Below, in pieces: positions 1 to 19,724 of a DNA stretch of 64,000 bases. The DNA is from Bradyrhizobium sp. CCGUVB4N (GTDB lineage Bacteria; Pseudomonadota; Alphaproteobacteria; Rhizobiales; Xanthobacteraceae): NCBI RefSeq assembly GCF_024199945.1, contig NZ_JANADP010000001.1, forward strand, positions 5,766,001 through 5,830,000, read 5' to 3'. Under the pieces are notes generated by a model. The model did not search any database and was not told the DNA's origin. It worked only from the letters and a program-made list of their open reading frames with translations. A program made the position numbers and the translations under genes. Numbering within the stretch: position 1 is the first letter of the stretch; each line of letters opens with the position of its first letter.

Positions 1-269
1 AGCTTCATCAAAGCATCGACGGTCTGCGGGGTCGGATCGACGATGTCGAGCAGACGCTTGTGAGTGCGCATCTCGAACTGTTCGCGGCTCTTCTTGTCGA
101 CGTGGGGCGAACGGTTGACGGTGAACTTTTCGATGCGGGTGGGCAGCGGAATGGGTCCGCGGACCTGCGCACCGGTGCGCTTCGCCGTGTTCACGATCTC
201 GCGGGTCGACGTATCGAGGATACGATGGTCGAACGCTTTGAGACGGATGCGAATATTTTGGCCGTTCAT
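1..269 (-). CDS. rpsJ: 30S ribosomal protein S10 (partial, 3' end outside window)
   Basis: S10 of the small ribosomal subunit, which also acts with NusB in transcription antitermination. The minus strand reads [19 protein letters not shown] and continues through the typical [19 protein letters not shown] segment and the [16 protein letters not shown] segment of the family. About 89 of the usual 102 or so residues are present; the C-terminus lies beyond position 1. The ATG is at 267-269. It follows tuf with an 82-bp gap, the standard str-to-S10 operon order, so it is probably read through from tuf and continues into the S10 operon to the left. Confidence 0.95.
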
Positions 270-294
270 TGCCGTGGTCTCTCTTCGTTGGGTG

Positions 295-333
295 GCGAAT
301 AGCGAATAGCGAATGTCACCATTCGCTACTCGC
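295..333. repeat. Short tandem repeat and 14-bp hairpin in the tuf-rpsJ gap
   Basis: GCGAATA occurs twice in tandem (295-301, 302-308), followed by GCGAATG (309-315). Positions 302-315 can pair with 320-333 across a TCAC loop with a single mismatch. It lies just downstream of the tuf stop, between two co-transcribed genes. There is no U-tract, so it is more likely an RNA stability or processing element, or an inserted repeat, than a strong terminator. Confidence 0.6.
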
Positions 334-351
334 CGGTCCCTATTCTCGTAA

Positions 352-1542
<1,191 letters not shown>

Positions 1543-1582
1543 TTGACTCTCCGTTCAATCGTCAGTTCGTGACCGACGACAA

Positions 1583-3655
<2,073 letters not shown>

Positions 3656-3685
3656 GGGCTGTTCCTTAGATTCCGTGTGTCGCCG

Positions 3686-4156
3686 TTACCAGCGATAGTG
3701 CGAGAAGGCGCGGTTGGCTTCGGCCATCCGGTGCACATCTTCACGCTTCTTGACGGCGTTGCCGCGGTTGTTCGACGCGTCCAGGAGCTCGGCCGAAAGC
3801 CGCTCGGTCATCGTCTTCTCGTTGCGCTCGCGCGCAGCCGAGATCAGCCAGCGGATGCCCAGCGCCTGACGGCGCACCGAGCGAACCTCGACCGGAACCT
3901 GGTAGGTCGCGCCACCGACGCGGCGGGAGCGCACTTCGATCGTCGGCATGACGTTCTCGAGTGCCTGCTCGAACACGCCGAGCGGGTTCTGCTTGGTCTT
4001 GCTTTCGATGAGACCGAACGCACCGTAGACGATGCCTTCGGCGACCGACTTCTTGCCGGCGTACATCACCGAGTTCATGAACTTCGTGACGATGATGTTC
4101 CCGAACTTCGGATCGGGAAGAACTTCGCGCTTTTCCGCTGAGTGGCGACGAGACAT
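3686..4156 (-). CDS. rpsG: 30S ribosomal protein S7
   Basis: Primary 16S rRNA-binding protein that nucleates the 30S head, 156 residues as usual. It starts MSRRHSAEKREVLPDPKFG and contains FMNSVMYAGKKSVAEGIVYGA and the EVRSRRVGGATYQVPVEVR stretch typical of S7. It lies 15 bp from the end of rpsL and 30 bp before fusA. In E. coli S7 is the translational autoregulator of this operon; no such site was identified here. Confidence 0.97.
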   Translation of the reverse strand: MSRRHSAEKREVLPDPKFGNIIVTKFMNSVMYAGKKSVAEGIVYGAFGLIESKTKQNPLGVFEQALENVMPTIEVRSRRVGGATYQVPVEVRSVRRQALGIRWLISAARERNEKTMTERLSAELLDASNNRGNAVKKREDVHRMAEANRAFSHYRW

Positions 4157-4171
4157 TGAGCTGGTTCCCGC

Positions 4172-4543
4172 TTACTTCGGACGCTTTGCGCCGTACTTCG
4201 AACGACGCTGCTTACGGTTCTTGACGCCCTGGGTATCCAGAACGCCGCGGAGGATGTGATAGCGCACGCCGGGCAAGTCCTTGACGCGACCGCCGCGGAT
4301 CATGACCACCGAGTGCTCCTGAAGGTTATGGCCCTCACCCGGGATGTAGCCGATCACCTCGAACCCGTTGGTCAGGCGCACCTTGGCGACCTTACGAAGC
4401 GCCGAGTTCGGCTTCTTCGGGGTCGTGGTGTAGACGCGGGTGCAAACACCACGCTTCTGCGGCGACTGCTGCAGCGCCGGCACCTTCTTGCGCGACTTCT
4501 GCACTTCACGCGGTTGAGCGATCAGCTGGTTGATCGTCGGCAT
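4172..4543 (-). CDS. rpsL: 30S ribosomal protein S12
   Basis: Decoding-centre protein of the small subunit and first gene of the str operon. The frame is open upstream to 4726, but the family start is MPTINQLIAQPRE, which places the ATG at 4541-4543 and gives 123 residues, the normal length. Both lysines whose substitution gives streptomycin resistance in other bacteria (in TPKKPNSALRK and in GGRVKDLPGVRYH) are lysine here, so the protein looks drug-sensitive. The upstream extension is leader RNA rather than protein. Confidence 0.97.
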   Translation of the reverse strand: MPTINQLIAQPREVQKSRKKVPALQQSPQKRGVCTRVYTTTPKKPNSALRKVAKVRLTNGFEVIGYIPGEGHNLQEHSVVMIRGGRVKDLPGVRYHILRGVLDTQGVKNRKQRRSKYGAKRPK

Positions 4544-5211
4544 CCTGGCCTTACCCTTCGTTATCGCGGTCCCTCGCGGGTCCGCTGTCTTGCCGCGGCC
4601 CGTTCCCGGGACCGCAAATTCTTGTCGCACTACCCGTTCGACGGGGCCCACCTCGCACGGAACAATCCGCACAAAGCGAAATCGCGCCAACCGCTCATTG
4701 CTGAGTGGAAAGCGCTTCGACGCCACAGAGGACCGCAGTATTGAGGCCGATCAGCGTAAAGCCGCGGCCCGCGCACTGAGGTCATGCATCCGAATTCGGT
4801 CTCAGGAGAACATGCTCGAGAGGCCTAAAATCGCACTGGCATTGCCTAGCTATTATCGACAGCGTTTGAGCGGCATTCGTCGAGGTTGGTGCCCGCTTTA
4901 GCGACCCCTGGGGATCAACGGGTGGCCCGTTCCGACGTTGGCAATGCTCACCGCCTGTCGTTAAGTGAGGCGCTTTCTATAAGTGAGAATCGCTCAAGTC
5001 AAGGCGAAACGACAGTCCGAAAGCGCTTCTCGCGCCTTTCGAAATCGCCTGCCTGGCCCCCTCACCGCGCCTCCCGAATATGGGAACGAAGCCCCGGTTC
5101 CGCCAGCCCCAACCGCATTTATATCCGGGAGAAATATACTTTTATAACCCGCGCTAAGGCTTTTTTTCCTCTTGATGCGTCAATCTGCCCTCTCCGGCAG
5201 AGACAGACGCC
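4544..5211. other. Intergenic region between rpsL and the FAD oxidoreductase
   Basis: About 670 bp without a supported gene. It separates the divergent str operon (minus) from the flavoprotein gene (plus). It holds a candidate promoter for rpsL near 4976-5002, so the str leader RNA would be over 400 nt. The last 100 bp before 5212 are relatively AT-rich, with an A/T-rich stretch and a T7 run near 5160. No tRNA or riboswitch was recognised. Confidence 0.6.
4976..5002 (-). promoter_or_regulatory. Candidate sigma-70 type promoter of the str operon
   Basis: On the minus strand, TTGACT (4997-5002) is followed after 15 bp by TATAGA (4976-4981). Taking the alphaproteobacterial -35 form CTTGAC shifts the box by one base. 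The spacing is slightly short, and TAGAAA at 17 bp is an alternative -10. Transcription would start near 4968, about 425 nt upstream of rpsL. It is the best match in the gap, and is a motif reading only. Confidence 0.4.
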
Positions 5212-6471
5212 ATGCGGTACACGGATATTGCCATCATTGGCGGGGGACTTGCCGGTTCGACTGCCGCCGCGATGCTCGGGCGTGCCGGCATTTCGGCGGT
5301 GCTGATCGACCCGCACGAGACCTATCCGGCCGATTTTCGCGTCGAAAAGCTGAGCGGTCATGGCCAGGTCGAGCGATTCCAGCGGACCGGAATCGCCGAC
5401 TCAGTGCTGCGCCGGGCGACCTTCTCCAGTGAGAACTGGATCGCGCGGTTCGGGCATCTCCTCGACAAGGCGCCGAGCCGGCAGTTCAACATCCTCTACG
5501 ATTCCCTGGTCAACGCGATCCGCGACGAGATTCCGGAAACCGTCGAGCGAATCTGGACCAAGGCGGTGTCGGTCGAGACCAGCCCGGAGCGCTCGCGAAT
5601 CGCGCTCGACAATGACGAGATGATCTCGGCCCGCCTTGTCGTGCTCGCCAACGGCCTGAATGTCGGCCTGCGCCACCAGCTCGGCATCACGCGAAATATC
5701 GTCAGCGCCTGCCATTCGATCTCGATCGGGTTCGACGTCGCGCCGGCCGGACGGCATTCGTTCGACTTCCCGGCGCTGACCTATTTCTCGGAGCGGCCGA
5801 GCGACCGCATCCCCTACATCACGCTGTTTCCGATCGGCACGCGGATGCGCGCCAATCTGTTCGTGTATCGCGGCTTCGACGATCCCTGGCTGCGCGAGCT
5901 GCGCCGCGCGCCGGCCGCGACGCTGGACGCTGCCCTGCCGCGGCTCAAGCACATCACCGGCGCCTTCGACATTTTGGGCGAGCTGAAGATCCGTCCGGTC
6001 GATCTCTATGTGAATGACGCCACCCACCAGAGCGGCGTGGTGCTGGTGGGCGATGCCTTCGCGACCTCCTGCCCGGTCGCGGGCACCGGCTGCGACAAGG
6101 TGTTCACCGACGTCGAACGGCTCTGCAACGTCCACATCCCGCAATGGCTGGCGTCCGACGGGATGGATGCGGACAAGATCGCCGCCTTCTACGCCGATCC
6201 GGTCAAGCGGGCCTGCGACGAATGGTCGGCGGCAAAAGCCTTCGACTTCCGCTCGGTGTCGATTGCGACGAGCCCCTACTGGACCGCGCAGCGCTGGGCG
6301 CGCTTCATGGCGTGGTCAGCCCAAGGATTGTTGCGGCGATTGGGAGGCGTGGTCCACCTGGAGCCGAACTTCCTCGGTCACTCCTCCTCGTCGTCCTCGT
6401 CCTCATCATCCTCGTCGAGGTCGTCCTCATCCTCGTCGTCTTCGTCATCATCGTTGTCGTCGTCGGCCTGA
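5212..6471 (+). CDS. FAD-dependent oxidoreductase (UbiH/halogenase-like fold) with poly-serine tail
   Basis: Flavoprotein of the group that includes aromatic hydroxylases and flavin halogenases. The N-terminal Rossmann motif is IIGGGLAGSTAAAMLGRAG (residues 8-26). The second FAD motif, GDAFATSCPVAGTGCD, lies at about 280-295, the usual position for the ribityl-binding GD motif. The substrate is unknown. The last 30 or so residues are almost pure serine, encoded by TCN triplets that are the exact antisense of the acidic C-terminus of the convergent ABC exporter; the two frames overlap by 94 bp. The true ancestral C-terminus may be near residue 388. It is divergent from rpsL and forms a three-gene group with the exporter and the FAD/methyltransferase fusion. 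Confidence 0.85.
   Translation: MRYTDIAIIGGGLAGSTAAAMLGRAGISAVLIDPHETYPADFRVEKLSGHGQVERFQRTGIADSVLRRATFSSENWIARFGHLLDKAPSRQFNILYDSLVNAIRDEIPETVERIWTKAVSVETSPERSRIALDNDEMISARLVVLANGLNVGLRHQLGITRNIVSACHSISIGFDVAPAGRHSFDFPALTYFSERPSDRIPYITLFPIGTRMRANLFVYRGFDDPWLRELRRAPAATLDAALPRLKHITGAFDILGELKIRPVDLYVNDATHQSGVVLVGDAFATSCPVAGTGCDKVFTDVERLCNVHIPQWLASDGMDADKIAAFYADPVKRACDEWSAAKAFDFRSVSIATSPYWTAQRWARFMAWSAQGLLRRLGGVVHLEPNFLGHSSSSSSSSSSSSRSSSSSSSSSSSLSSSA
6378..6471. repeat. Imperfect TCN/GAN trinucleotide tract in a convergent gene overlap
   Basis: A run of TCC/TCG/TCA triplets (GAN on the other strand) forms the 3' ends of two convergent genes: poly-Ser on plus, poly-Asp/Glu on minus. Such a tract could change length by slippage. 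Related but shorter GAN-rich stretches lie at about 8245-8330 (exporter N-terminus) and 8553-8580 (end of the next gene). Confidence 0.8.
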
Positions 6472-8417
6472 GCGGCCGCGCCGTGCGGCTGATGGATCTG
6501 GTCGTTCCATAGCTTGCGATAGGTGCCGTTCTTGGCGAGCAGCTCGGCATGAGAGCCGCGCTCGATCGCCCTGCCCCCTGAAATCACGATGATCTCGTCC
6601 ATCTCGACCACCGAAGTCAGGCGGTGGGTCGACCAGATCATGGTGCGGCCCTTGGCGACCTTTAGCAACGTGCGGTTGATCGCGGCCTCCGTGGTCTGGT
6701 CGAGTGCCGAGGTGGCTTCGTCGAGCAGCAGCACGGAAGGATTGCGGATGATGGCGCGCGCGATCGCGATGCGCTGGCGCTGGCCGCCCGAGAGCGTGTC
6801 GCCGCGCTCGCCGACCGGGGTGTCGTAACGCTGCGGCAGGCCCATGATGTAGCGGTGGATCTCGGCCTTCTTGGCGGCCTCCTCCACCTCCTCGTCGGTC
6901 GCGCCTTCCTTGCCGAGCCGGATGTTCTCGCGGATCGACATGTTGAACAGCATGTTCTCCTGGAACACCACGGCCATGCTCCGGCGCAGCGAATCCAGCG
7001 TCACCTTGCGCACGTCGACACCGTCGATCGAGACGCGGCCCTCATCCGGGACGTAGAGCCGCAGGATCAGGTTGAGCAGCGTGCTCTTGCCTGAGCCGGA
7101 GGGGCCGACGATGGCGATGCTCTTGCCGACGTTGAGCTTGAGGCTGAGATTGTCCAGCACCGGCGTCTGGCCGCCATCGTACTGGAACGTGACGTGGTCG
7201 AAGGTGATGTCGTGGGTGATGCGCGGCAGGTCGGGCGCGCCGGGACGATCGGCGCCGCGCGTGGGCTCGTCCAGCAACTCCTGGATGTGGCGGATGGCGG
7301 CGGCCGAGGAGATCGACACCGGGATGAAATGCATCACGTGGGCGATGTTGTAGGAGACCTCCCAGAACGCGCTCTCGAAGGTGACGAAGGTGCCGATGGT
7401 GATCTGGCCCTTGGTCGCCAGATAGGCGCCGATCGCGAGCACGACGAGGTGCAGCAGCAGCACCGAGATGGTGACCGTCCGCTCCACCATGGTCGACAGG
7501 AACGCAGCCGCGGCGATCCTGTTGCGGGTCTCGTCGTTGCGGAAATTGAAGAAGCCGAACATCCTGCGTTGCAGGCTGAACGCCTTGATCACGGCCTGCG
7601 CCGCCACGTTCTCCTGCACCATGCCGAGCAGCGCGCTTTCGTTGAGCTTCTGCTCGTAATTGGCCTGCACCGCCTTCGGCGTCAGGATGCGCGGGCCGAT
7701 CAGGGTGATCGGGAACACCAGCAGCGCGACCACCGCGAGCTGCCAGTTCAGGAACAGCATCAGGATGATGCCGGCGATCAGCTCCAGGAACGGCAGCGCG
7801 GCGCTGTTGGCAAAGGTCTTGACCGAGCCTTCGAAGGCCGAGAGATCGACCGAGAAGCGCGACAGGATCTCGCCGCGCTTGGTGCGGCCGAAATAGGCCG
7901 CCGGCAGGTCCTGGACGTGCTCGAACAGGCGCTTGCGGACGTCGGAGATGATGCAGGCGGCAAGCCGCGCGTCCCAGCGCTCGTACCAGACCGCGACGAT
8001 CGAGGTGAAGATGCCGGCGGCCGCGAGCACGCCGAGGATCTTGTACAGCGCCTGGAAATCCTCCTCGCCGAGCGCGTCGTCGATCAGGTACTTCAGGCTG
8101 AGCGGCATGATGACGTTGAACAGCGTCTCGACCAGAACGCCGAACGCCACATAGCCCAGGATGCGCTTGTAGTTGGACAGGAACGGCTTGACGAAGCCCA
8201 GGATGGTCGCGAGCGCGCCGGCGGCTTCGCGGGCGGTAAAGACGACGAGCTCCTCGTCATCATCGTCGTCGAGCTCAAGCTCGTCGTCGTCCTCGTCTTT
8301 GTCTTCCTCGTCGTCTTCCAGCTCCGGCTTGTGATCCGCGGCGAGCTTGTCCTCGAGCTCGGCCGCCTCGTGCGAGGCGAGCGTCTGTTTGTCGGGAGAA
8401 AGAGGCTTGGACGCCAT
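6378..8417 (-). CDS. ABC exporter (fused permease-ATPase) with acidic N- and C-terminal tails
   Basis: Type IV ABC exporter half-transporter of 679 residues, expected to work as a dimer in the inner membrane. Residues 31-57 are almost entirely Asp/Glu. The transmembrane domain runs about 75-385. The ATPase domain has Walker A GPSGSGKST (438-446), signature LSGGQ (542-546), Walker B LLLDEATSALD (563-573) and switch His598, all intact. The last 30 residues form a second Asp/Glu tail, overlapping the convergent flavoprotein gene on the other strand. Substrate unknown; relatives export lipids, peptides or drugs. It is downstream of and co-oriented with the FAD/methyltransferase gene (135-bp gap), which also ends in an acidic run. 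The tails are unusual for the family and might bind cations or a basic partner. Confidence 0.93.
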   Translation of the reverse strand: MASKPLSPDKQTLASHEAAELEDKLAADHKPELEDDEEDKDEDDDELELDDDDDEELVVFTAREAAGALATILGFVKPFLSNYKRILGYVAFGVLVETLFNVIMPLSLKYLIDDALGEEDFQALYKILGVLAAAGIFTSIVAVWYERWDARLAACIISDVRKRLFEHVQDLPAAYFGRTKRGEILSRFSVDLSAFEGSVKTFANSAALPFLELIAGIILMLFLNWQLAVVALLVFPITLIGPRILTPKAVQANYEQKLNESALLGMVQENVAAQAVIKAFSLQRRMFGFFNFRNDETRNRIAAAAFLSTMVERTVTISVLLLHLVVLAIGAYLATKGQITIGTFVTFESAFWEVSYNIAHVMHFIPVSISSAAAIRHIQELLDEPTRGADRPGAPDLPRITHDITFDHVTFQYDGGQTPVLDNLSLKLNVGKSIAIVGPSGSGKSTLLNLILRLYVPDEGRVSIDGVDVRKVTLDSLRRSMAVVFQENMLFNMSIRENIRLGKEGATDEEVEEAAKKAEIHRYIMGLPQRYDTPVGERGDTLSGGQRQRIAIARAIIRNPSVLLLDEATSALDQTTEAAINRTLLKVAKGRTMIWSTHRLTSVVEMDEIIVISGGRAIERGSHAELLAKNGTYRKLWNDQIHQPHGAAAQADDDNDDDEDDEDEDDLDEDDEDEDDEEE

Positions 8418-8507
8418 GAAACCAACCGATGCTGACGGCCGGCCTGACCGCAGAGAAACCAGAGAAATAGCGGAACGCCGCTACTGCCATCGATTCTATG
8501 CGATCAG

Positions 8508-8540
8508 GATGAATTCGGCAAAACAATTGGCGAATTCATC
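8508..8540. repeat. Perfect 10-bp inverted repeat between two minus-strand genes
   Basis: GATGAATTCG (8508-8517) and CGAATTCATC (8531-8540) are separated by 13 nt. The element lies just downstream of the FAD/methyltransferase stop and about 90 bp upstream of the exporter start. There is no U-tract in either direction. It could be a weak terminator or an operator governing the exporter separately. Confidence 0.6.
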
Positions 8541-8552
8541 CGCCTTGTGAGG

Positions 8553-10613
8553 CTAGTCGTCGTCTTCGTCCTCGACCTTGTCGAAGAAGGAATAACGCAA
8601 GCTATCGGCGTCGGCATACCACTGGCCCGGGCCCTTGTTGGCGGCGAGCGTCGCCGCCCAGAGCGCATCGGTGCAATCCTTGCGGTGCATCGACAGATCA
8701 AAGCCGTTGCCGAAGAACAGTTCGGACCATTCCCACCAGGTGCCGAGCTTCTTGACCCCGCGCAGCAGATCGTAGCGGTCGATCACGGCTGAGGCCATGT
8801 CCGAGGTGATCGAGCCGAACACGAGGCCGGTCTTGACCACGCGGTTCAACTCGCGGATCGCGCGGACCACCTGCTTCGGGGCAACGTGGCAGAGGCTGGT
8901 CTCGAACACGTAGTCGAACGCGCCGTCCTTGAACGGCATGTCCAGGATCGATCCCAGCTTGTTGTACTTCTTCAGCGCCTTTGGCGTCCTGGCGTGGATG
9001 GCGCGGTTGTTCTCGATGCCCCAGGCATCGATGCCGCGATCGCGCAGCGCACCGACCAGCTCGCCGCTGGCCGAGCCCGCGACCAGGAGTTTCGCGCCCT
9101 TCGCCTTCCCCCAGACGATGCCGATCAGCCTGGCAAGGTAGTCGGGATCGGTGAACTGCCGCCACGCTTCGCTGTAAGGCCCGACGCCGCGATAGTTCTC
9201 GAAATAGTCGCGGTCGATCTTGTCCGAAACCGGCTTGCCGTCCTGGGCGTGCTCGCGGCGCAGCCGCATCATCTCGGTCAGGATGATATCGGTCGCCGCG
9301 TCCGACGAATCGAGCAGGCCGTTCAGCGTGGAGTCGAACAGGTAATCGCCGACCACGACGATGCCGGGATGTTCCTTCGGTTCGGGCCGGTGATTGGTCA
9401 TGACGTCGCGCACGGGCAGACCGCCCGGTATCGCGTTCACCGACGACAGCCAGCGGTGGATCTTGCCTTCCATGAAATGCGCACGGGCATCGCCGAGCGA
9501 AGCCGGCAGCGATTTCAGCGCGGCATCGATCAGCTCCTGGTCCGACAGATTGGCGAACGCCAGCGCATCGGAACCGGGAATCAGCCAGTTCAGGACGCCG
9601 TGCTTGCCGACGTCATGGCGCGCGCCCTCATTGTAGACGCAGCAGCCGCCGAACGCTTCCGACATGAACCAGGCGCCGGGAATCTTCTCTCCCCAGAACG
9701 GGGAATCAAACAGGATCGAGACGCGCAGATAATGCGCGGGACGGTCGAAATAAGAGACGTGCTTGACCATCGACTTGCGCAGCTGCTCGCCTTCCCAGCC
9801 GACGGTGGAGAGCCAGGAATGCGGCAGGCAAACCAGCACGAGATCGAAGTCGCGCGTCTCCGGTCCCTTCCCGTTCATCATCTTGAGCTGATAGCGGCCG
9901 GTCGGCGCCTTGCCGACGGTGAGCACGCGGTGATTGAGCTGGATGTCGGCGTTGACCTCCGACTGCAGGCATTCGATCAGCTGCTCGTTGCCGTTCTGGA
10001 TGGAATAGAGGCCGATATAGCCGTCGACATCCATCAGATAGTTCTTGAGCGCGTTGAGGCCGTTGGTGTTGTGGCTCTCGGTCGCGATATCGGAGCGCGC
10101 CATCACCTTGAAGAAGCGCTTTGCGATTTCGTCCTTGACCTCCTCGTCGAGCACCTGCTCGGCGGTCTTGTAGGCCCAGGGGTTCTCGTTGTCGTGCGCG
10201 CCGACGCCCTCGTAATATTCGATCGGCGACATCTCGTCGGCGCAGCGCTTGCGGAACTGTTCGATCGCAGCCGCAGTCTTGGCGCCGTATCTGCGCCGCA
10301 TGCCGGCGACGTCGTCGAGCAGCTCGCCGCCGAACTGCACCTGCTCGGCGTCCATCGGAATGGTCTGCAGGCCGAAATGCTGGATCAGCTCGCGCAGCGG
10401 ATCGGGACCCGTCATCGAGTAGTCGTAGATCTCCGCAACGCCCGCCTCGTACATCGCCGGCGCGGAATCGAATTTGCGCGTGACGATCTTGCCGCCGAGG
10501 CGGTCGGAGGCTTCATAGATGGTGATGCGGCAGAGGTCGCCGAGCTTGCGCTTCAGGTACCAGGCGCTCATCAGCCCGCCGGGGCCGCCGCCTACGATTG
10601 CGAGATCAAGCAT
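8553..10613 (-). CDS. Fusion of an amine-oxidase-like FAD protein and a class I methyltransferase
   Basis: Protein of 686 residues with two enzyme modules. Residues 1-450 are a flavin amine-oxidase/protoporphyrinogen-oxidase-like domain: IVGGGPGGLMSAWYL (6-20), acidic ribose-binding E34 and the RLGGK motif, closing with the FAD motif VVVGDYLFDSTLNGLLDSSDAA region (419-440). Residues about 505-640 look like a Rossmann SAM methyltransferase: LLVAGSASGELVGAL (glycine-rich loop), GIEN (acidic strand 2) and the ILDMPFKDGAFDYVFETS stretch. The C-terminus is DKVEDEDDD. The reaction is unknown; the pairing suggests oxidation and methylation of one small molecule or lipid. It lies downstream of rpoC beyond a terminator and upstream of the ABC exporter. 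Confidence 0.85.
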   Translation of the reverse strand: MLDLAIVGGGPGGLMSAWYLKRKLGDLCRITIYEASDRLGGKIVTRKFDSAPAMYEAGVAEIYDYSMTGPDPLRELIQHFGLQTIPMDAEQVQFGGELLDDVAGMRRRYGAKTAAAIEQFRKRCADEMSPIEYYEGVGAHDNENPWAYKTAEQVLDEEVKDEIAKRFFKVMARSDIATESHNTNGLNALKNYLMDVDGYIGLYSIQNGNEQLIECLQSEVNADIQLNHRVLTVGKAPTGRYQLKMMNGKGPETRDFDLVLVCLPHSWLSTVGWEGEQLRKSMVKHVSYFDRPAHYLRVSILFDSPFWGEKIPGAWFMSEAFGGCCVYNEGARHDVGKHGVLNWLIPGSDALAFANLSDQELIDAALKSLPASLGDARAHFMEGKIHRWLSSVNAIPGGLPVRDVMTNHRPEPKEHPGIVVVGDYLFDSTLNGLLDSSDAATDIILTEMMRLRREHAQDGKPVSDKIDRDYFENYRGVGPYSEAWRQFTDPDYLARLIGIVWGKAKGAKLLVAGSASGELVGALRDRGIDAWGIENNRAIHARTPKALKKYNKLGSILDMPFKDGAFDYVFETSLCHVAPKQVVRAIRELNRVVKTGLVFGSITSDMASAVIDRYDLLRGVKKLGTWWEWSELFFGNGFDLSMHRKDCTDALWAATLAANKGPGQWYADADSLRYSFFDKVEDEDDD

Positions 10614-10747
10614 GTCAGTTCCGTGGTCTCCGGCCCTGCCCCCGTCACGGGACCACCGGTCTAAGTTCCCTTAGCAGAAGCGCTTTTGCGCCTGAAGGAA
10701 AGATGAACAAAGGTTGATCCTGCATCGCAACAGGCAATCAAAGCAGC

Positions 10748-10774
10748 AAAAAGGCCGGCTTTCGCCGGCCTTTT
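10748..10774 (-). terminator. Rho-independent terminator downstream of rpoC
   Basis: GGCCGGC (10753-10759) pairs with GCCGGCC (10764-10770) across a 4-nt loop. On the minus strand the stem is followed by five U (A-run 10748-10752); on the plus strand by four U (10771-10774), so it may work in both directions. It lies about 30 bp past the rpoC stop and closes the rpoBC unit. Confidence 0.88.
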
Positions 10775-10805
10775 CATTGTCCTCGGTATTCCTACGGATG
10801 AACCA

Positions 10806-15002
<4,197 letters not shown>

Positions 15003-15095
15003 CGTCTTCTCCTCGCGTACCGGTCGCCTCCGGCCGCAAATTCGAAAATCACTCAAGCGGGGCGCCCTGCCCTCAAGGCATCGGGAGGGGCGCCA

Positions 15096-15120
15096 ATGCC
15101 CGGCCGCGAAGGCCGGGCAT
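15096..15120 (-). repeat. Perfect 10-bp hairpin between rpoB and rpoC
   Basis: ATGCCCGGCC (15096-15105) and GGCCGGGCAT (15111-15120) flank a 5-nt loop. The hairpin sits 12 nt after the rpoB stop on the rpoBC transcript. There is no U-tract, so it is probably an RNA processing or stability element rather than a full terminator. Confidence 0.7.
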
Positions 15121-15131
15121 GAAAGGTCGTA

Positions 15132-19250
<4,119 letters not shown>

Positions 19251-19724
19251 CGTGGCCTCTCATTTCGTCGCCCGCTCTGGGCGCGCCGTCCGGAACGCGG
19301 CTGCCACCGCTCCCCGGGTTGAATTTTTCGAACCCGTTTTGGGGGACCGAAAATCCAGTTTCAGGCCGTCATGTCCTGAATCTGTTCTTCAGACCTTCAA
19401 AACGCAAAACGACGCGCGGGGCGCATAGGCACGCCCGCCCGTCACAACGATCTTCTTCACGGACTGCAAAAGCCCGAAATAGCCTGCTCTCCCAACGGCT
19501 TACAGGGAAATCCGGCATCCCTGCCCACCGCGCTTTCGTGCTGCCGACCCGATATGGGGCGACAATAGTGGAGATTCGAGGGGTATACCCTCAAATCCCC
19601 ACACATTTTCGTGTTCGGCCTGCGTCGGGACGATCCGTCGCACGCCTTTTGCATCCGGCCCATCCTTTTGAGGGATGAACCAAGGTCCCGAGCCATGGCC
19701 CGGAACCCCGCCAGTAAGCGTTGC
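19251..19724. other. Leader between rplL and rpoB
   Basis: A 474-bp gap without a supported gene. It contains the rplL-proximal hairpin (19684-19707), a second small stem near 19662-19678 and GAGGG/CCCTC at about 19576-19590. In E. coli this gap holds an attenuator and an RNase III site that set rpoBC output relative to L7/L12; the layout here is compatible but not proof of the same mechanism. Confidence 0.5.
19684..19707 (-). terminator. Attenuator-like hairpin after rplL
   Basis: A 24-nt near-palindrome forms an 11-bp stem with two G-U pairs and a 2-base centre as DNA symmetry. It starts 17 nt past the rplL stop on the minus strand. There is no U-run, so termination would be partial at most. 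The position matches the known rplL-rpoB attenuation point in enterobacteria. Confidence 0.45.
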
